Assembly (NCBI GenBank): GCA_964344305.1
Contig: CAYFMT010000001.1
Span: forward strand, 124,001 to 188,000
DNA from: JABMOV01 sp964344305
GTDB taxonomy: Bacteria; Fidelibacterota; Marinisomatia; Marinisomatales; JABMOV01
Length of the DNA: 64,000 nucleotides
Direction of reading: 5' to 3'
The notes below the pieces were generated by a model. It saw nothing but the letters and a program-made list of their open reading frames with translations. It did not search any database and was not told the DNA's origin. The first letter of the stretch is position 1. Each line of letters opens with the position of its first letter. The translations under genes were made by a program, and so were the position numbers. Shown here one piece after another: positions 9,073-17,958 of the stretch.

Positions 9073-10104
9073 CTAGATAGCAAAAATCCTTGTAAGAAGA
9101 TTATAGATGTTTTCAGCACCCTGCCCCAGGTAGTATTCCCCTTTTGCATCCTGAAGGATAAGTTCCCAGTGAAGGTGGGACCCACCTCTGGTTCCAAGCG
9201 TACTGGGCTTTGTACCCGAATTTCCTGATTTCCCCAGTACCTGCCCTTGTAGAACAGACGTCCCGGGCAGAATGTCTTCATCTATATGGGACATGTGGGC
9301 ATAAATAGAAATACAGCGGTACCCCGGGATCAACTCCAATCCATGATCAATATAGACAGATTGTCCTACCAGGATATGTTCAAATATATCTGACGGTGTA
9401 CGACCAACTTCTGTGGTTAGCGCAAGAAGCGCTTCTCTGAATTCAGGAGCCACCTCTTCATAGTGATGATCTGCGCGTATAATCACCCCATCAGCTACGG
9501 CACGAATATCAGACCCCCAATTTGCATAAAAATCAATACCACGATGGGTACCGTTTCGATAGGAGCGAGGAGCATTGGGAAGCAGAATAGGGTTATCAGG
9601 AACCGGAACATCCTCACATGGAAGCAACAACCTCAAATTGGAATAGACCGATGTATCTGGGATTTCAGGTGAATGCTGAAACAGGGGATAAATAAACCCA
9701 TGAGCGTTGGAGGATTCATGCTTGTGTAAAATGGAAATAATGGATGGCAATGGAATAGAAAAGGCCGCTCGGATTTCATTTTCACTTATCTGACGAATGG
9801 AAACAAGCCCATAAGCCAGAAGCTCTGTTGGGATTGAATCTGTAGAAACGGGTGGACGACCAATGTCTTTCAGAGACTTTTCCACAACCCGAAGAACTGT
9901 ATTTGATGGGATATCCAGGATTCCCTGAAGCGTCTCAGTCAGTCGCGGATGGGTCTTATCCATGGATACGAATACCTCCAGGGAATCGTCACTGAAATAC
10001 AACTTAGGAGAAGAAGAGGGTGCAGGTTCCGGAATTGTGGGAGAGCAGCCAACAATCACGATGGCTGCCACAAATGATAAAACCGAAAAGAAACACTTAT
10101 GCAT
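9073..10104 (-). CDS. M23-family metallopeptidase lipoprotein
   Basis: A 343-residue predicted lipoprotein. The ATG at 10104 begins MHKCFFSVLSFVAAIVIVGC, a signal peptide with lipobox and Cys20; longer starts would bury it. The C-terminal half is a LytM/M23 domain: H187-x3-D191 in GTHRGIDFYA, H270 in IYAH and H310-x-H312 in SHLHWEL give the zinc ligands and catalytic His. The insert of about 40 residues between the two halves of the domain (residues 211-250) is longer than in minimal LytM domains. It probably cleaves or scaffolds cell-wall peptide or another envelope polymer. It overlaps the AroQ-like gene by 8 bp, implying translational coupling, and is the last gene of the envelope operon. 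Confidence 0.85.
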   Translation of the reverse strand: MHKCFFSVLSFVAAIVIVGCSPTIPEPAPSSSPKLYFSDDSLEVFVSMDKTHPRLTETLQGILDIPSNTVLRVVEKSLKDIGRPPVSTDSIPTELLAYGLVSIRQISENEIRAAFSIPLPSIISILHKHESSNAHGFIYPLFQHSPEIPDTSVYSNLRLLLPCEDVPVPDNPILLPNAPRSYRNGTHRGIDFYANWGSDIRAVADGVIIRADHHYEEVAPEFREALLALTTEVGRTPSDIFEHILVGQSVYIDHGLELIPGYRCISIYAHMSHIDEDILPGTSVLQGQVLGKSGNSGTKPSTLGTRGGSHLHWELILQDAKGEYYLGQGAENIYNLLTRIFAI

Positions 10105-10531
10105 GAAGGTGGTCCACAAGGCGGTCAATACCACCAATAAAGGCATCCACGGGCTCACCTGAAACCGTGTCAATACACACATCTGTCAGTATGGAATCAC
10201 CAGGCATAGTACCAAAACTGAATGTTTCATCCAGGAAAACCTGCACCACTGGGAGCCCAACAACAGCCAGCGTCTCCCTTAATGTCCATTCATACCTGGC
10301 CCAGGACATGGGAGCAAGGATAATCCCATGCGCCCAGTTGCGCTGACGCTGGATGGTGGTGATCATTTTTTCAATATAATGTGTCTGGAAGATCTTGTGA
10401 TCGATATCCTTGTTACGGACATGGAATCGAATGGCTTTGTTCACCTTGTCAAGGGTCACTCGCTGCCCAATGAGAGAGGATTTTTTCCCAAGAAGATTGA
10501 GATTAGGTCCCTGAAGTATAAGAATATTCAT
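10097..10531 (-). CDS. AroQ-fold protein (type II dehydroquinase homologue) lacking catalytic residues
   Basis: A 144-residue protein with the length and N-terminus of type II 3-dehydroquinate dehydratase: MNILILQGPNLNLLGKK matches the family signature. The catalytic positions are changed. Ile21 stands where the active-site Tyr should be. The usual N-P-G-A-Y-T-H-T-S loop is APMSWARYE (residues 73-81). The usual V-H-L-S is VFLD, so the catalytic His is Phe99. The HE of the Q-S-N-H-E-G motif is also altered. A shikimate-pathway role is therefore unlikely; a repurposed or structural role is inferred. The ATG at 10531 matches the family N-terminus. It lies between a small membrane protein gene and the M23 lipoprotein gene. 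Confidence 0.7.
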   Translation of the reverse strand: MNILILQGPNLNLLGKKSSLIGQRVTLDKVNKAIRFHVRNKDIDHKIFQTHYIEKMITTIQRQRNWAHGIILAPMSWARYEWTLRETLAVVGLPVVQVFLDETFSFGTMPGDSILTDVCIDTVSGEPVDAFIGGIDRLVDHLHA

Positions 10532-10553
10532 AATAAAAATTACAACCGTCAGG

Positions 10554-10934
10554 TTACCGCATGGGAACGAGATGCCCAAGGATATAACCCAGAACGATAC
10601 CAATAAGCAGTCCGAGAGTCACAATCCGAGATTTAGCCAGTTCCCGTGTGTACCCTTTTTTAATAGCCACGGCAGATACCACATATCCAGTGGCATTGAG
10701 GAACCAGAAAACTGGAATCGCCAGTATTTTCACAATAAAGGGACCTATAAAAGGTACCAGGGCTATTATGGCCATAATTCCTGAGAAAGCCTGGGTGAAA
10801 ACACCGATGATTACCGTAGCAAAAACGACGATTTTTTTATCAATGCCAAGCTGCAGAGCCGCAATGATGGATACAAGTATAAGAATCCATAGAATAATAT
10901 GTGTGCGATATCGCTGTAGAACACTGTTACTCAT
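10554..10934 (-). CDS. Small integral membrane protein of unknown function
   Basis: 126 residues with about four hydrophobic segments (near 11-28, 33-50, 56-85 and 104-121) and basic N- and C-terminal ends. I do not recognise the family. Its start ATGAGTAA contains the stop of the DUF3108-like gene upstream (8-bp overlap), so the two are probably translationally coupled. It lies 22 bp before the AroQ-like gene. Its position inside the envelope operon suggests an inner-membrane partner for that system. Confidence 0.7.
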   Translation of the reverse strand: MSNSVLQRYRTHIILWILILVSIIAALQLGIDKKIVVFATVIIGVFTQAFSGIMAIIALVPFIGPFIVKILAIPVFWFLNATGYVVSAVAIKKGYTRELAKSRIVTLGLLIGIVLGYILGHLVPMR

Positions 10935-11619
10935 TCAAAACGGCCTCGAATGTAAAGGATCCTTTGGATACGGCAGCTTTTACGATTTTACTGGGAGACT
11001 CTGATGTCACCCAGAGCTGTCGAACGATGTCAGGACGAACGATATTTTCCATAAAATAATCGGTCTGGTCAAGGATTTTTCGTCCACGCCCTGTTGGATT
11101 TAGATCCAGGCGATAGTGATGACACATTATAGAATCACTTTTAATCCAGACATTTACACTGTCCGCCCAGAGAAAACGGGCATGATACTGGACACCCTCG
11201 TGATCTACAAAAAACCACTTTGTATCCAGTTCTTCCATGCGAAGTGCCTGTACCTTGGCGAGGGATGTAAAAATAGTCTCCACGGGCTCGGCACGATCCA
11301 GGGTGTCTTTTCTCTCTATTTCGTAGAAGCCTTTATCAGGATTCCATGATGCTTTCAGTCGATGGTCCGTATTGTTCTGCCGAATCCTTTTTTTGTAGAA
11401 GAGGCTTCCAAAGGATTCCGAATCCAGCACTGTGGTGTATTTATTCTTAAAAGGCCAGATGGCATCCACGATTCCAACGGACTGCGTTTCAAATACCAGA
11501 CTGTCATTCCGATTATAATCCATGGTAATAGACCCACAGGTAAATCCCCATACTTTTAAGGCATACTCCTGGCCCTGTAAAAATGAGAAGGCAAGGATCG
11601 GTATCAGTACACGTATCAT
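10927..11619 (-). CDS. DUF3108-like periplasmic protein
   Basis: 230 residues starting at the ATG at 11619, which gives a signal peptide MIRVLIPILAFSFLQGQ and lies one base after the stop of the Wzi-like gene. The body is rich in beta strands. The opening (YALKVWGFTCGSITMDY) and the closing pattern (LWVTSESPSKIVKAAVSKGSFTFEAVL) fit the DUF3108 family, whose members are periplasmic or outer-membrane-associated proteins of unknown function. The family call is from pattern memory. Its neighbours point to envelope polysaccharide work. Confidence 0.6.
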   Translation of the reverse strand: MIRVLIPILAFSFLQGQEYALKVWGFTCGSITMDYNRNDSLVFETQSVGIVDAIWPFKNKYTTVLDSESFGSLFYKKRIRQNNTDHRLKASWNPDKGFYEIERKDTLDRAEPVETIFTSLAKVQALRMEELDTKWFFVDHEGVQYHARFLWADSVNVWIKSDSIMCHHYRLDLNPTGRGRKILDQTDYFMENIVRPDIVRQLWVTSESPSKIVKAAVSKGSFTFEAVLNE

Positions 11620-11620
11620 T

Positions 11621-13168
11621 TTAATAATTGACAGAAAGTGAGACGGAGACCCCAAGGCGCTCCCGGTCTCCGGAATAGTCTGATTGTGTGTTGTCTACCT
11701 TCTCATTTTCTATGGATGTATAATGCAGTCCAAGGGCAACCCACATGTTCTCAAAAAATTCGTAGCGTAAATTATAATGCAGGTCCATTCGTGATTCGTA
11801 AACCCCTTTAAGGAATTGCTTTTTCATCCGCTTGTCCTCGGGATTGCCAAATATGCGATCACCATCTCCGTGGTAAGTCAGTGAAAAAGACATGTCATGC
11901 CAGAGGTTGTGGTGATGGAAAAATTCGTAAGAAAGAAAATACTTCAGGCTGTTGGGTTCCAGATCATACCCAATGGACTGACCATAAAATTCGTAATGAT
12001 TTGCGGTGTCACGGTGGGTGAACACATAGGGTTCAACCCGTATGGCTTCCACGGTTAAAAGCGAAGGCTTTATAGAAAACAGGTTTGCCCATTGGGTCCC
12101 CACCAGGATGGCCCATTTGTTCACATAATCTTCGAACCAGTTTTGCTGAAAATCAACATCGTCAATGAGCAATTCTGCATAGGCGGTCATATTATCAATG
12201 GGCTTGAAAGACACATCTATCGAAGCCAGGTTATTATCTGAATCACCTGCTTGTACTTCACTTACTGCAAAGGGGATTAGCGGGTTGAGATATGAAAGCT
12301 CTAACTCTCGATTGTAAAGAATGGCCTCACTTACACCGGCATGAAATCTTTCATTAAAATGCATATCCAGTCGATGAGCCACAAAAGTCCTGTTACTTGC
12401 AAGATATTCTTTCCCACCGGCAACAGGCGTAGGATATAATTTATCCAGCGTACCAAAAAACTTGGTAAAATGAAACAATCCAAAATGTGCAGATGCATGT
12501 ATATTGGGCATAGCGTAGGGACCAATATCCAAAAGGAGGTTTCCGCTGGAAGCTGGACCCCAGGTGAGCAGATCACTGCCGAAACTAACGTGTCCCCATG
12601 GTGCAGACACTATCAACTGGGACTCACTGAAGTCGGTGGATGCGATGGATTGGTCAGGGTGATGTTTTACGGGTGATAACTCTTCAAAAACCCTGTATTC
12701 ATCCAGCAGATTTAAATTGCCAAGAAAAACGGTGGTAACAATATCTGTCTGGTAAGAAAACGATGAACCAAGGTGTCCTCGGATATTACCACCTGTATTA
12801 AAACGGTTGTATGGAACAGATTTTTTATCTGACCGGGTGGACCAACCAACAATAATATCTCCAAGGAATTCTGAACCATGACTGTTGTAGGAAACCAAAT
12901 GCCTGTCCTTATCTTCAAATTCCGTCAGGTATCGCCGCAGGAGATCCGTTGGCTCTTTCTCATAGGCATGCTGGAGGAGTTGTCTGACATGATATCGCGT
13001 GTAAGGTTTCTGGTAATGTGGAAGGGAGATGGAGCCTGAAGCATCAAGATAGTCCAAAACCCGGTAAACCGGGTGGGATAGATACACATAATGGGTTTGC
13101 CCGCTGGCAAAAGAAAGCATCAGAAAAAAAAGGACGCCTGTTAAACCTGTTTTACGCAAGAGATTCAT
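11621..13168 (-). CDS. Wzi-like capsule-assembly outer-membrane barrel
   Basis: About 515 residues with a signal peptide (MNLLRKTGLTGVLFFLMLSFASGQ) from the ATG at 13168, which overlaps the glycosyltransferase gene by 17 bp. The stretch FGSDLLTWGPASSGNLLLDIGPYAMPNI resembles the conserved core of the Wzi capsule-assembly family, in which an 18-stranded barrel anchors capsule at the cell surface. The C-terminus (LGVSVSLSVNY) is a typical last barrel strand. Together with the glycosyltransferase it suggests export or surface retention of a glycan. Confidence 0.7.
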   Translation of the reverse strand: MNLLRKTGLTGVLFFLMLSFASGQTHYVYLSHPVYRVLDYLDASGSISLPHYQKPYTRYHVRQLLQHAYEKEPTDLLRRYLTEFEDKDRHLVSYNSHGSEFLGDIIVGWSTRSDKKSVPYNRFNTGGNIRGHLGSSFSYQTDIVTTVFLGNLNLLDEYRVFEELSPVKHHPDQSIASTDFSESQLIVSAPWGHVSFGSDLLTWGPASSGNLLLDIGPYAMPNIHASAHFGLFHFTKFFGTLDKLYPTPVAGGKEYLASNRTFVAHRLDMHFNERFHAGVSEAILYNRELELSYLNPLIPFAVSEVQAGDSDNNLASIDVSFKPIDNMTAYAELLIDDVDFQQNWFEDYVNKWAILVGTQWANLFSIKPSLLTVEAIRVEPYVFTHRDTANHYEFYGQSIGYDLEPNSLKYFLSYEFFHHHNLWHDMSFSLTYHGDGDRIFGNPEDKRMKKQFLKGVYESRMDLHYNLRYEFFENMWVALGLHYTSIENEKVDNTQSDYSGDRERLGVSVSLSVNY

Positions 13169-14312
13169 ATGGGAAATATGTTTCGAGAATAATTTTCTTC
13201 GCCTGATAATCGCCATCTGACGGAATGGAATTTAATCTTTCCCGGAGTGAAGCATTGGTTAAACATGCCAGAATTTTCAATTCAATATTTTCTAAAGTAT
13301 CTGACTCAGAAATCACACCACCGCATAGATTATTGGATACCAGGTATTCCTCTGTTTCCCGGATTTCCGGGTGTGTTTCCATGTGCCATAGGATGAGCGG
13401 GATCTTCAATCGAATGCATTCTGCCACAGTGGTAAATCCGGCACGGGCCACCACAGTAGACATGCACTGAAAGACATCCTGCGTTTCAACCCAGTCATAG
13501 GGAATGAGCGAAAACGAAGGAAATCGCTTTGTAAGCCAATCTGATTCTTTTTCTGATCGTGGGTGGAGAAAGATTTTCCATCCACGGGATGTTCCCATGC
13601 GTTCAAACTGCCCGAGAAGGGTTTCGTTTAACGCTGTGGCTCCACCACCCAGTGAAAGATATATGGCAGTATCCTTCGGATCGATACCCAAACGGTTCAT
13701 TACCGTTGATTTCTCTTCAATCACCCCTCTTGCAATGACGGGAACCTCTCTGGTACCATTATTTGTATTCTCTGGAAGTATCTGTTCCACAATCATGGGA
13801 TCATGAAGGGAATACATGAGGGAAAAAAACAATCGGATTCCCCGGGACAGAATTCTTTTAAAGACTCCTTTGCCGAGGGAAGTGTATTGTATCCGATAAT
13901 TATAAATACCGACTACGGGAATGCGATGCATCTGGGCATAAACGGGTACAAAGGGAAGATAATCATTGATAACAAGCGATGGGGTTCTCTGTTGAATTTC
14001 CCTCCGAAACAACAGATAGTGCCTTACAGAAGTCACCAGGGCATACACCATAAGGGATGCAAGGGTGCGGTAGATGGCTATATCAAGGTTTTGCTTATAG
14101 AAAAGGGAAAGCCCGGAAGGATATGGCACCATAGTATAATCCAACCCACCCAATGAAGCATGGATCAGAGGCTCGTGCTTTTTATGTGAGAAAATCCGAA
14201 ACTGGAATGGATGCTGAGCCATCTGTCTGATTATGGGTATTTCTCTCATGAGACACCCACGTTCGGGTCCGAATATCCAGAAATCTATTAATGGTTTGTC
14301 CGCGTCTTCCAT
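13152..14312 (-). CDS. GT-B glycosyltransferase, MurG-like (GT28 C-terminal domain)
   Basis: 386 residues in two Rossmann-like halves. The C-terminal half carries a glycine-rich LSLGGGA (residues 219-225) and the donor-binding motif VVARAGFTTVAE (287-298), the arrangement of MurG-type UDP-sugar transferases. The N-terminal loop FGPERGCLMRE replaces the usual G-x-G-H, so acceptor chemistry may differ. A hydrophobic stretch near residues 83-100 could dip into the membrane. It is 27 bp downstream of mgtE and overlaps the Wzi-like gene by 17 bp. It is probably the sugar-adding enzyme of this envelope operon; the acceptor is unknown. Confidence 0.7.
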   Translation of the reverse strand: MEDADKPLIDFWIFGPERGCLMREIPIIRQMAQHPFQFRIFSHKKHEPLIHASLGGLDYTMVPYPSGLSLFYKQNLDIAIYRTLASLMVYALVTSVRHYLLFRREIQQRTPSLVINDYLPFVPVYAQMHRIPVVGIYNYRIQYTSLGKGVFKRILSRGIRLFFSLMYSLHDPMIVEQILPENTNNGTREVPVIARGVIEEKSTVMNRLGIDPKDTAIYLSLGGGATALNETLLGQFERMGTSRGWKIFLHPRSEKESDWLTKRFPSFSLIPYDWVETQDVFQCMSTVVARAGFTTVAECIRLKIPLILWHMETHPEIRETEEYLVSNNLCGGVISESDTLENIELKILACLTNASLRERLNSIPSDGDYQAKKIILETYFPYESLA

Positions 14313-14339
14313 GGTCCGGTTTTATTTAAGGACAGGAAC

Positions 14340-15713
14340 TTAAATCGTGGGCAATAAAGCGGTTGCAATGCCAAAGTAGAGCGCAACCCCCAGGATATCG
14401 ATACTGGTGGTGACGAAGGGCCCGGTGGCTATAGCTGGATCAATATCCAGCTTTTTCAGCAAGAGGGGAACGAAGGTACCAATGGTAGTGGCGATGAGCA
14501 TGGAAGCAGCGATGCTTAATCCCACAACGACACCCAGCATAACGGGTGCATCCATGAAGCGATAATAGGCGAAGAGCCCCAAAAGGAATCCATAGAGAAC
14601 CCCAAGAATTAAACCCACCTGCACTTCTTTGAAAATGGTTTTCATTTCATTCCCGAAGTCTACACGACCTGTGGCAAGCCCACGCACGATGATAGTGGAT
14701 GACTGGGTACCGATGTTACCGCCCATGCCGATAATTACGGGGATGAAGGCCGCCAGGGCTATGATGGTTTGGAGCGCATGTTCAAACACGCCAATGATAG
14801 TGGCAGCCACCACACCGCCAATCCAGCTTGCGAATAACCAGGGAAGGCGAGCTTTGGCACTTTCCCACGGGGATTTCAATAAAATCTCCCTGTCCTTACC
14901 CACACCGGCCATCTGTAGAAAATCTTCTGTGGCTTCTTCACGGATCACATCTACCACGTCATCCACGGTAACAATTCCCAGAAGGCGCCCTTCACGATCT
15001 ACCACTGGAACCGCCACATAATTATAACGAGAGACTACTCGCGCCACTTCTTCCTGGTCCGTTTCCGCCAGCACTGTATGGACATTTTTAATCATAAAAT
15101 CTTCCAGGGGCGTTTCAGGTGGAGTGGTGACTAGATCACGAAGGGAGATAACCCCAACGAGACGACTGTCATCATCTATGACATAAAGGTAGAACACCAT
15201 TTCAGCATCTACCTGGTCCTGCAGGGCGATAACCGCATCCCTGGCAACGGTATCTTCATGGAGAGTGAACACTTCCGTATACATCATGGCCCCGGCACTG
15301 TCTTCCGGATAAGCCATGAGTTCTTCTACTTCTTCCTGCTCATCCCGTTGAAGCAAACCAAGAACTTGGGAAGACAATTCTTCAGGTAAGAGTCCCAAAA
15401 TAAAGGCCTGGTCATTGGACCCGAGATGTTCAAAGATGCTTACAATTTTGGAAGGTTCTTCATCCTCAAGCAGGAAGGTGACCATGGAATCGTCTACCTC
15501 ATTAAGAAAATCATCAACCTGTTCTGTTTCACAGAAGAGCTGGAATATGGCTTTTTGTTCTTCCTCCGCGAAATACCGGAAAAGTACCGCCAGGTCAGCC
15601 GGGTGTGTTTTCTGGATTAGTTTGATGAGATTTGTCCGGGCATGACGTCGCAATAAACGACGAAACGTATCCCGCATGACGGCTATTTCGTGACCATATA
15701 GTTCTTTTCTCAT
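14340..15713 (-). CDS. mgtE: Magnesium transporter MgtE
   Basis: 457 residues, the usual MgtE length. The order is an N-terminal MgtE helical superhelix domain (about 15-130; HPADLAVLFRYF, EDEEPSKIVSIFEHL), two CBS domains (about 135-255; YVIDDDSRLVGVISLRDLV, VVDREGRLLGIVTVDDVVD) and a five-helix transmembrane pore domain (about 280-457). The pore signature PVIIGMGGNIGTQSSTIIVRGLA is intact. Cytosolic magnesium binding to the N and CBS domains gates the channel in characterised members. Its ATG overlaps the CPBP stop in an ATGA arrangement. Confidence 0.95.
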   Translation of the reverse strand: MRKELYGHEIAVMRDTFRRLLRRHARTNLIKLIQKTHPADLAVLFRYFAEEEQKAIFQLFCETEQVDDFLNEVDDSMVTFLLEDEEPSKIVSIFEHLGSNDQAFILGLLPEELSSQVLGLLQRDEQEEVEELMAYPEDSAGAMMYTEVFTLHEDTVARDAVIALQDQVDAEMVFYLYVIDDDSRLVGVISLRDLVTTPPETPLEDFMIKNVHTVLAETDQEEVARVVSRYNYVAVPVVDREGRLLGIVTVDDVVDVIREEATEDFLQMAGVGKDREILLKSPWESAKARLPWLFASWIGGVVAATIIGVFEHALQTIIALAAFIPVIIGMGGNIGTQSSTIIVRGLATGRVDFGNEMKTIFKEVQVGLILGVLYGFLLGLFAYYRFMDAPVMLGVVVGLSIAASMLIATTIGTFVPLLLKKLDIDPAIATGPFVTTSIDILGVALYFGIATALLPTI

Positions 15714-16516
15714 TTCGTTTTCTCCGTTGAGGTATGCAACAATTTAAAACCGGCTGCAGCAGCCACCACTCCAATAACAATCCAGATTGGAGAGACATGT
15801 CCCTTGAATGTGTATATTGCTTCAAATCCATCAAATGATCCCTGCGAAAGAATCAGGGCCAGGGCATTGTTTAACCCATGAACGATCATCCCCGGCAATA
15901 CAGATCTTGTGCGCCAGCTTAAATATCCCAGGACTACCCCCAGAAAATAGATTTGGATAATCCAGAATGGGTTTAAATGAACCATGGCAAAAACCATGCT
16001 GGTGATCAACACAGCACGGGTAACATCCTTCCATCGATTTTCCAGGGATCGCTGAAGAAAGCCGCGAAAAACAAGTTCCTCACCCAGTGGGGCGATGAGG
16101 ATAATGGTAATCCATAAAATAAACGCAGTCATCGTTCCATCAAATGCCAGCTGTGCTGACATTTCCAGAAGTGATTCCGGGGGCGGGATAATAATCTGGA
16201 TTAGCCGATCAAACTCATCCACTAGAATAATAACACCGACAGCTATAATGATGGACGCCACGACTGTATCTCTCCCAATTGGATTGAGACGTAACGCGGA
16301 CTTAATGTGAATATCTTTGGAGGATAGAAAATAAAGTACCGGTAGAATCATTAAACCCTGTCCCAGAAACAGGGATAGAGTTTCAAACCAGCGGTGATGT
16401 TCTTCAGGAAGGGCGGTTTTTCCCCAGAGCCCAACGACCCCGCCGACAAAAAATGCAGCGAGGACGGAAAAAATGACAATGCCGAAGATTGTCCGAGTGG
16501 AAATGGATTCGCTCAT
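15710..16516 (-). CDS. CPBP-family intramembrane metalloprotease (CAAX protease-like)
   Basis: 268 residues with about seven membrane segments. The CPBP (Abi/Rce1) motifs are present: GEELVFRGFL (E-E-x-x-x-R), a His in FAMVHLNPF and a further His in IVHGLNNALA. Family members cleave within the membrane or act in protein modification and self-immunity; the substrate here is unknown. It is the first gene of the leftward run and overlaps mgtE by 4 bp (ATGA). Confidence 0.85.
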   Translation of the reverse strand: MSESISTRTIFGIVIFSVLAAFFVGGVVGLWGKTALPEEHHRWFETLSLFLGQGLMILPVLYFLSSKDIHIKSALRLNPIGRDTVVASIIIAVGVIILVDEFDRLIQIIIPPPESLLEMSAQLAFDGTMTAFILWITIILIAPLGEELVFRGFLQRSLENRWKDVTRAVLITSMVFAMVHLNPFWIIQIYFLGVVLGYLSWRTRSVLPGMIVHGLNNALALILSQGSFDGFEAIYTFKGHVSPIWIVIGVVAAAAGFKLLHTSTEKTK

Positions 16517-16685
16517 AGGGGTCTGGTTCTTGTGGGTTCATCTATGAAAATTACATGTTGTTTGGGGAATATAGAAGATGGAAATCCCCCAGATATTCAT
16601 TGAGGAGAAATAACATATTATGTAAAATTGATCAGATATTTCTTATAACAATTAACATGATCTATACAATGGTAAAGGAGTCACC

Positions 16686-17909
16686 ATGAAACTGCTATGT
16701 ATTGCGTTTTCATTTGTCATTTTTAACCTTACACATTCCGCAGAGATTCTCTCCCTGTCCTTTGAATCCACCGGAGGATACACGACATCCATTACAGAAT
16801 TCACCGATTCAGGCTCTGATTATTTCCTTCGGACAGATGGATCACATATGTCAGGAGTATCACTTAATAACACCGATGGCTTTTATTTTGCGGCACAGGA
16901 TATTGACGGAGAAGGTGCCGTGCTCCCTGTTTCACTGGAAATCAATAACATCAGCATCGAAGGATATACGAATCTTGTATTCAGTCTTTATGTTGCAGAA
17001 GATGACGATGGTAGCAACCAGGACTGGGATGCATCTGACTATGTGCATATTGATTATGACATGGATAACAGTGGTGATTTTTCAAACCTGATCCATATCG
17101 AAAGTGAGTTGACCAGTGGAACAAACGGTGAGCCTCGTATTGATTCAGACTATGATGGAGTAGGGGACGGCACGGCCATCACAAACACATTCACTCAATT
17201 TTCACAGGCCATTCCATCGTCAGGAAGTGAGCTTGATATCAAAATAACATTCTTTCTTAATAGTGGGGACGAAGACATTGCGCTGGACAATATTTTACTG
17301 ACGGGGGATGATTCGTCACTACCAGTCGAGTTAACGTTTTTTAAAGGTGTTTCAAAGGCGGGACATATTGAGCTATCATGGAGAACCGAGTCAGAGATCG
17401 ATAATCTTGGGTTTGTTCTTTATCGTTCCCACAGGGATGTTGAAGAAGCCGTGTCCAGCTACAAGGACAACGTAAGTCTACGGGGCCAGGGATCAGCAAC
17501 TCATGGTACCAACTATACATATAGTGATAAAGCGGTTCACCCGGGGGAAAGGTATATCTATGTTTTAGCTGATGTGGATTACAACGGGATAGAAACCCGA
17601 CACATGCCCGTAGTGGTGATGGCAAACAGTAAGGGTATATCTATGAAGCGGCCATACCCGAATCCATTTAATCCTGCTACATCTATTCAAATTTCCGTTG
17701 GCTCCCCTCAGGTTGTTCAGGTGGATGTAATCACTATTCTTGGAGAGGAGATAAGAACCCTGATGAATGATGTGATGCCATCTGGGGATCATACCATTCA
17801 CTGGGATGGGAACAAAGAGGAAGGGATGCCCGCCCCGAGCGGTGTCTACTTCCTGCGCATGCGGACAGAAAACACACAACAAATCCAGAAAGTTGTACTG
17901 ACACGGTAA
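16686..17909 (+). CDS. Secreted protein with classical T9SS type A sorting domain
   Basis: 407 residues with a signal peptide (MKLLCIAFSFVIFNLTHSA) and an excellent AAAGGAG site 6 bp before the ATG. The N-terminal half is an acidic, Asp-rich beta-sandwich-like domain with DMDNSGDFS and DSDYDGVGDG loops that could bind calcium. After a linker (LPVELTFFKGVSKAGHIELSWRTESE) comes a fibronectin-III-like region. The C-terminus has the textbook sorting domain: YPNPFNPATSIQ, VDVITILGEEIRTL, IHWDG and SGVYFLRM. The LPVELTFF-x-W-x-T-x-x-E pattern is frequent just before such domains. The role of the N-terminal domain is not recognisable. Transcribed alone. Confidence 0.85.
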   Translation: MKLLCIAFSFVIFNLTHSAEILSLSFESTGGYTTSITEFTDSGSDYFLRTDGSHMSGVSLNNTDGFYFAAQDIDGEGAVLPVSLEINNISIEGYTNLVFSLYVAEDDDGSNQDWDASDYVHIDYDMDNSGDFSNLIHIESELTSGTNGEPRIDSDYDGVGDGTAITNTFTQFSQAIPSSGSELDIKITFFLNSGDEDIALDNILLTGDDSSLPVELTFFKGVSKAGHIELSWRTESEIDNLGFVLYRSHRDVEEAVSSYKDNVSLRGQGSATHGTNYTYSDKAVHPGERYIYVLADVDYNGIETRHMPVVVMANSKGISMKRPYPNPFNPATSIQISVGSPQVVQVDVITILGEEIRTLMNDVMPSGDHTIHWDGNKEEGMPAPSGVYFLRMRTENTQQIQKVVLTR

Positions 17910-17913
17910 GGCA

Positions 17914-17943
17914 CTCCCTCTATTTTTTTTCTGTCGAGGGGAG
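17914..17943. terminator. Weak hairpin between convergent genes
   Basis: CTCCCTC (17914-17920) can pair with GAGGGGAG (17936-17943) with one bulge. The loop holds a run of eight T. The geometry is unusual for an intrinsic terminator because the T-run is in the loop, but it sits exactly between the ends of two convergent genes. Confidence 0.3.
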
Positions 17944-17958
17944 ATAAAAGTGGGGGTA

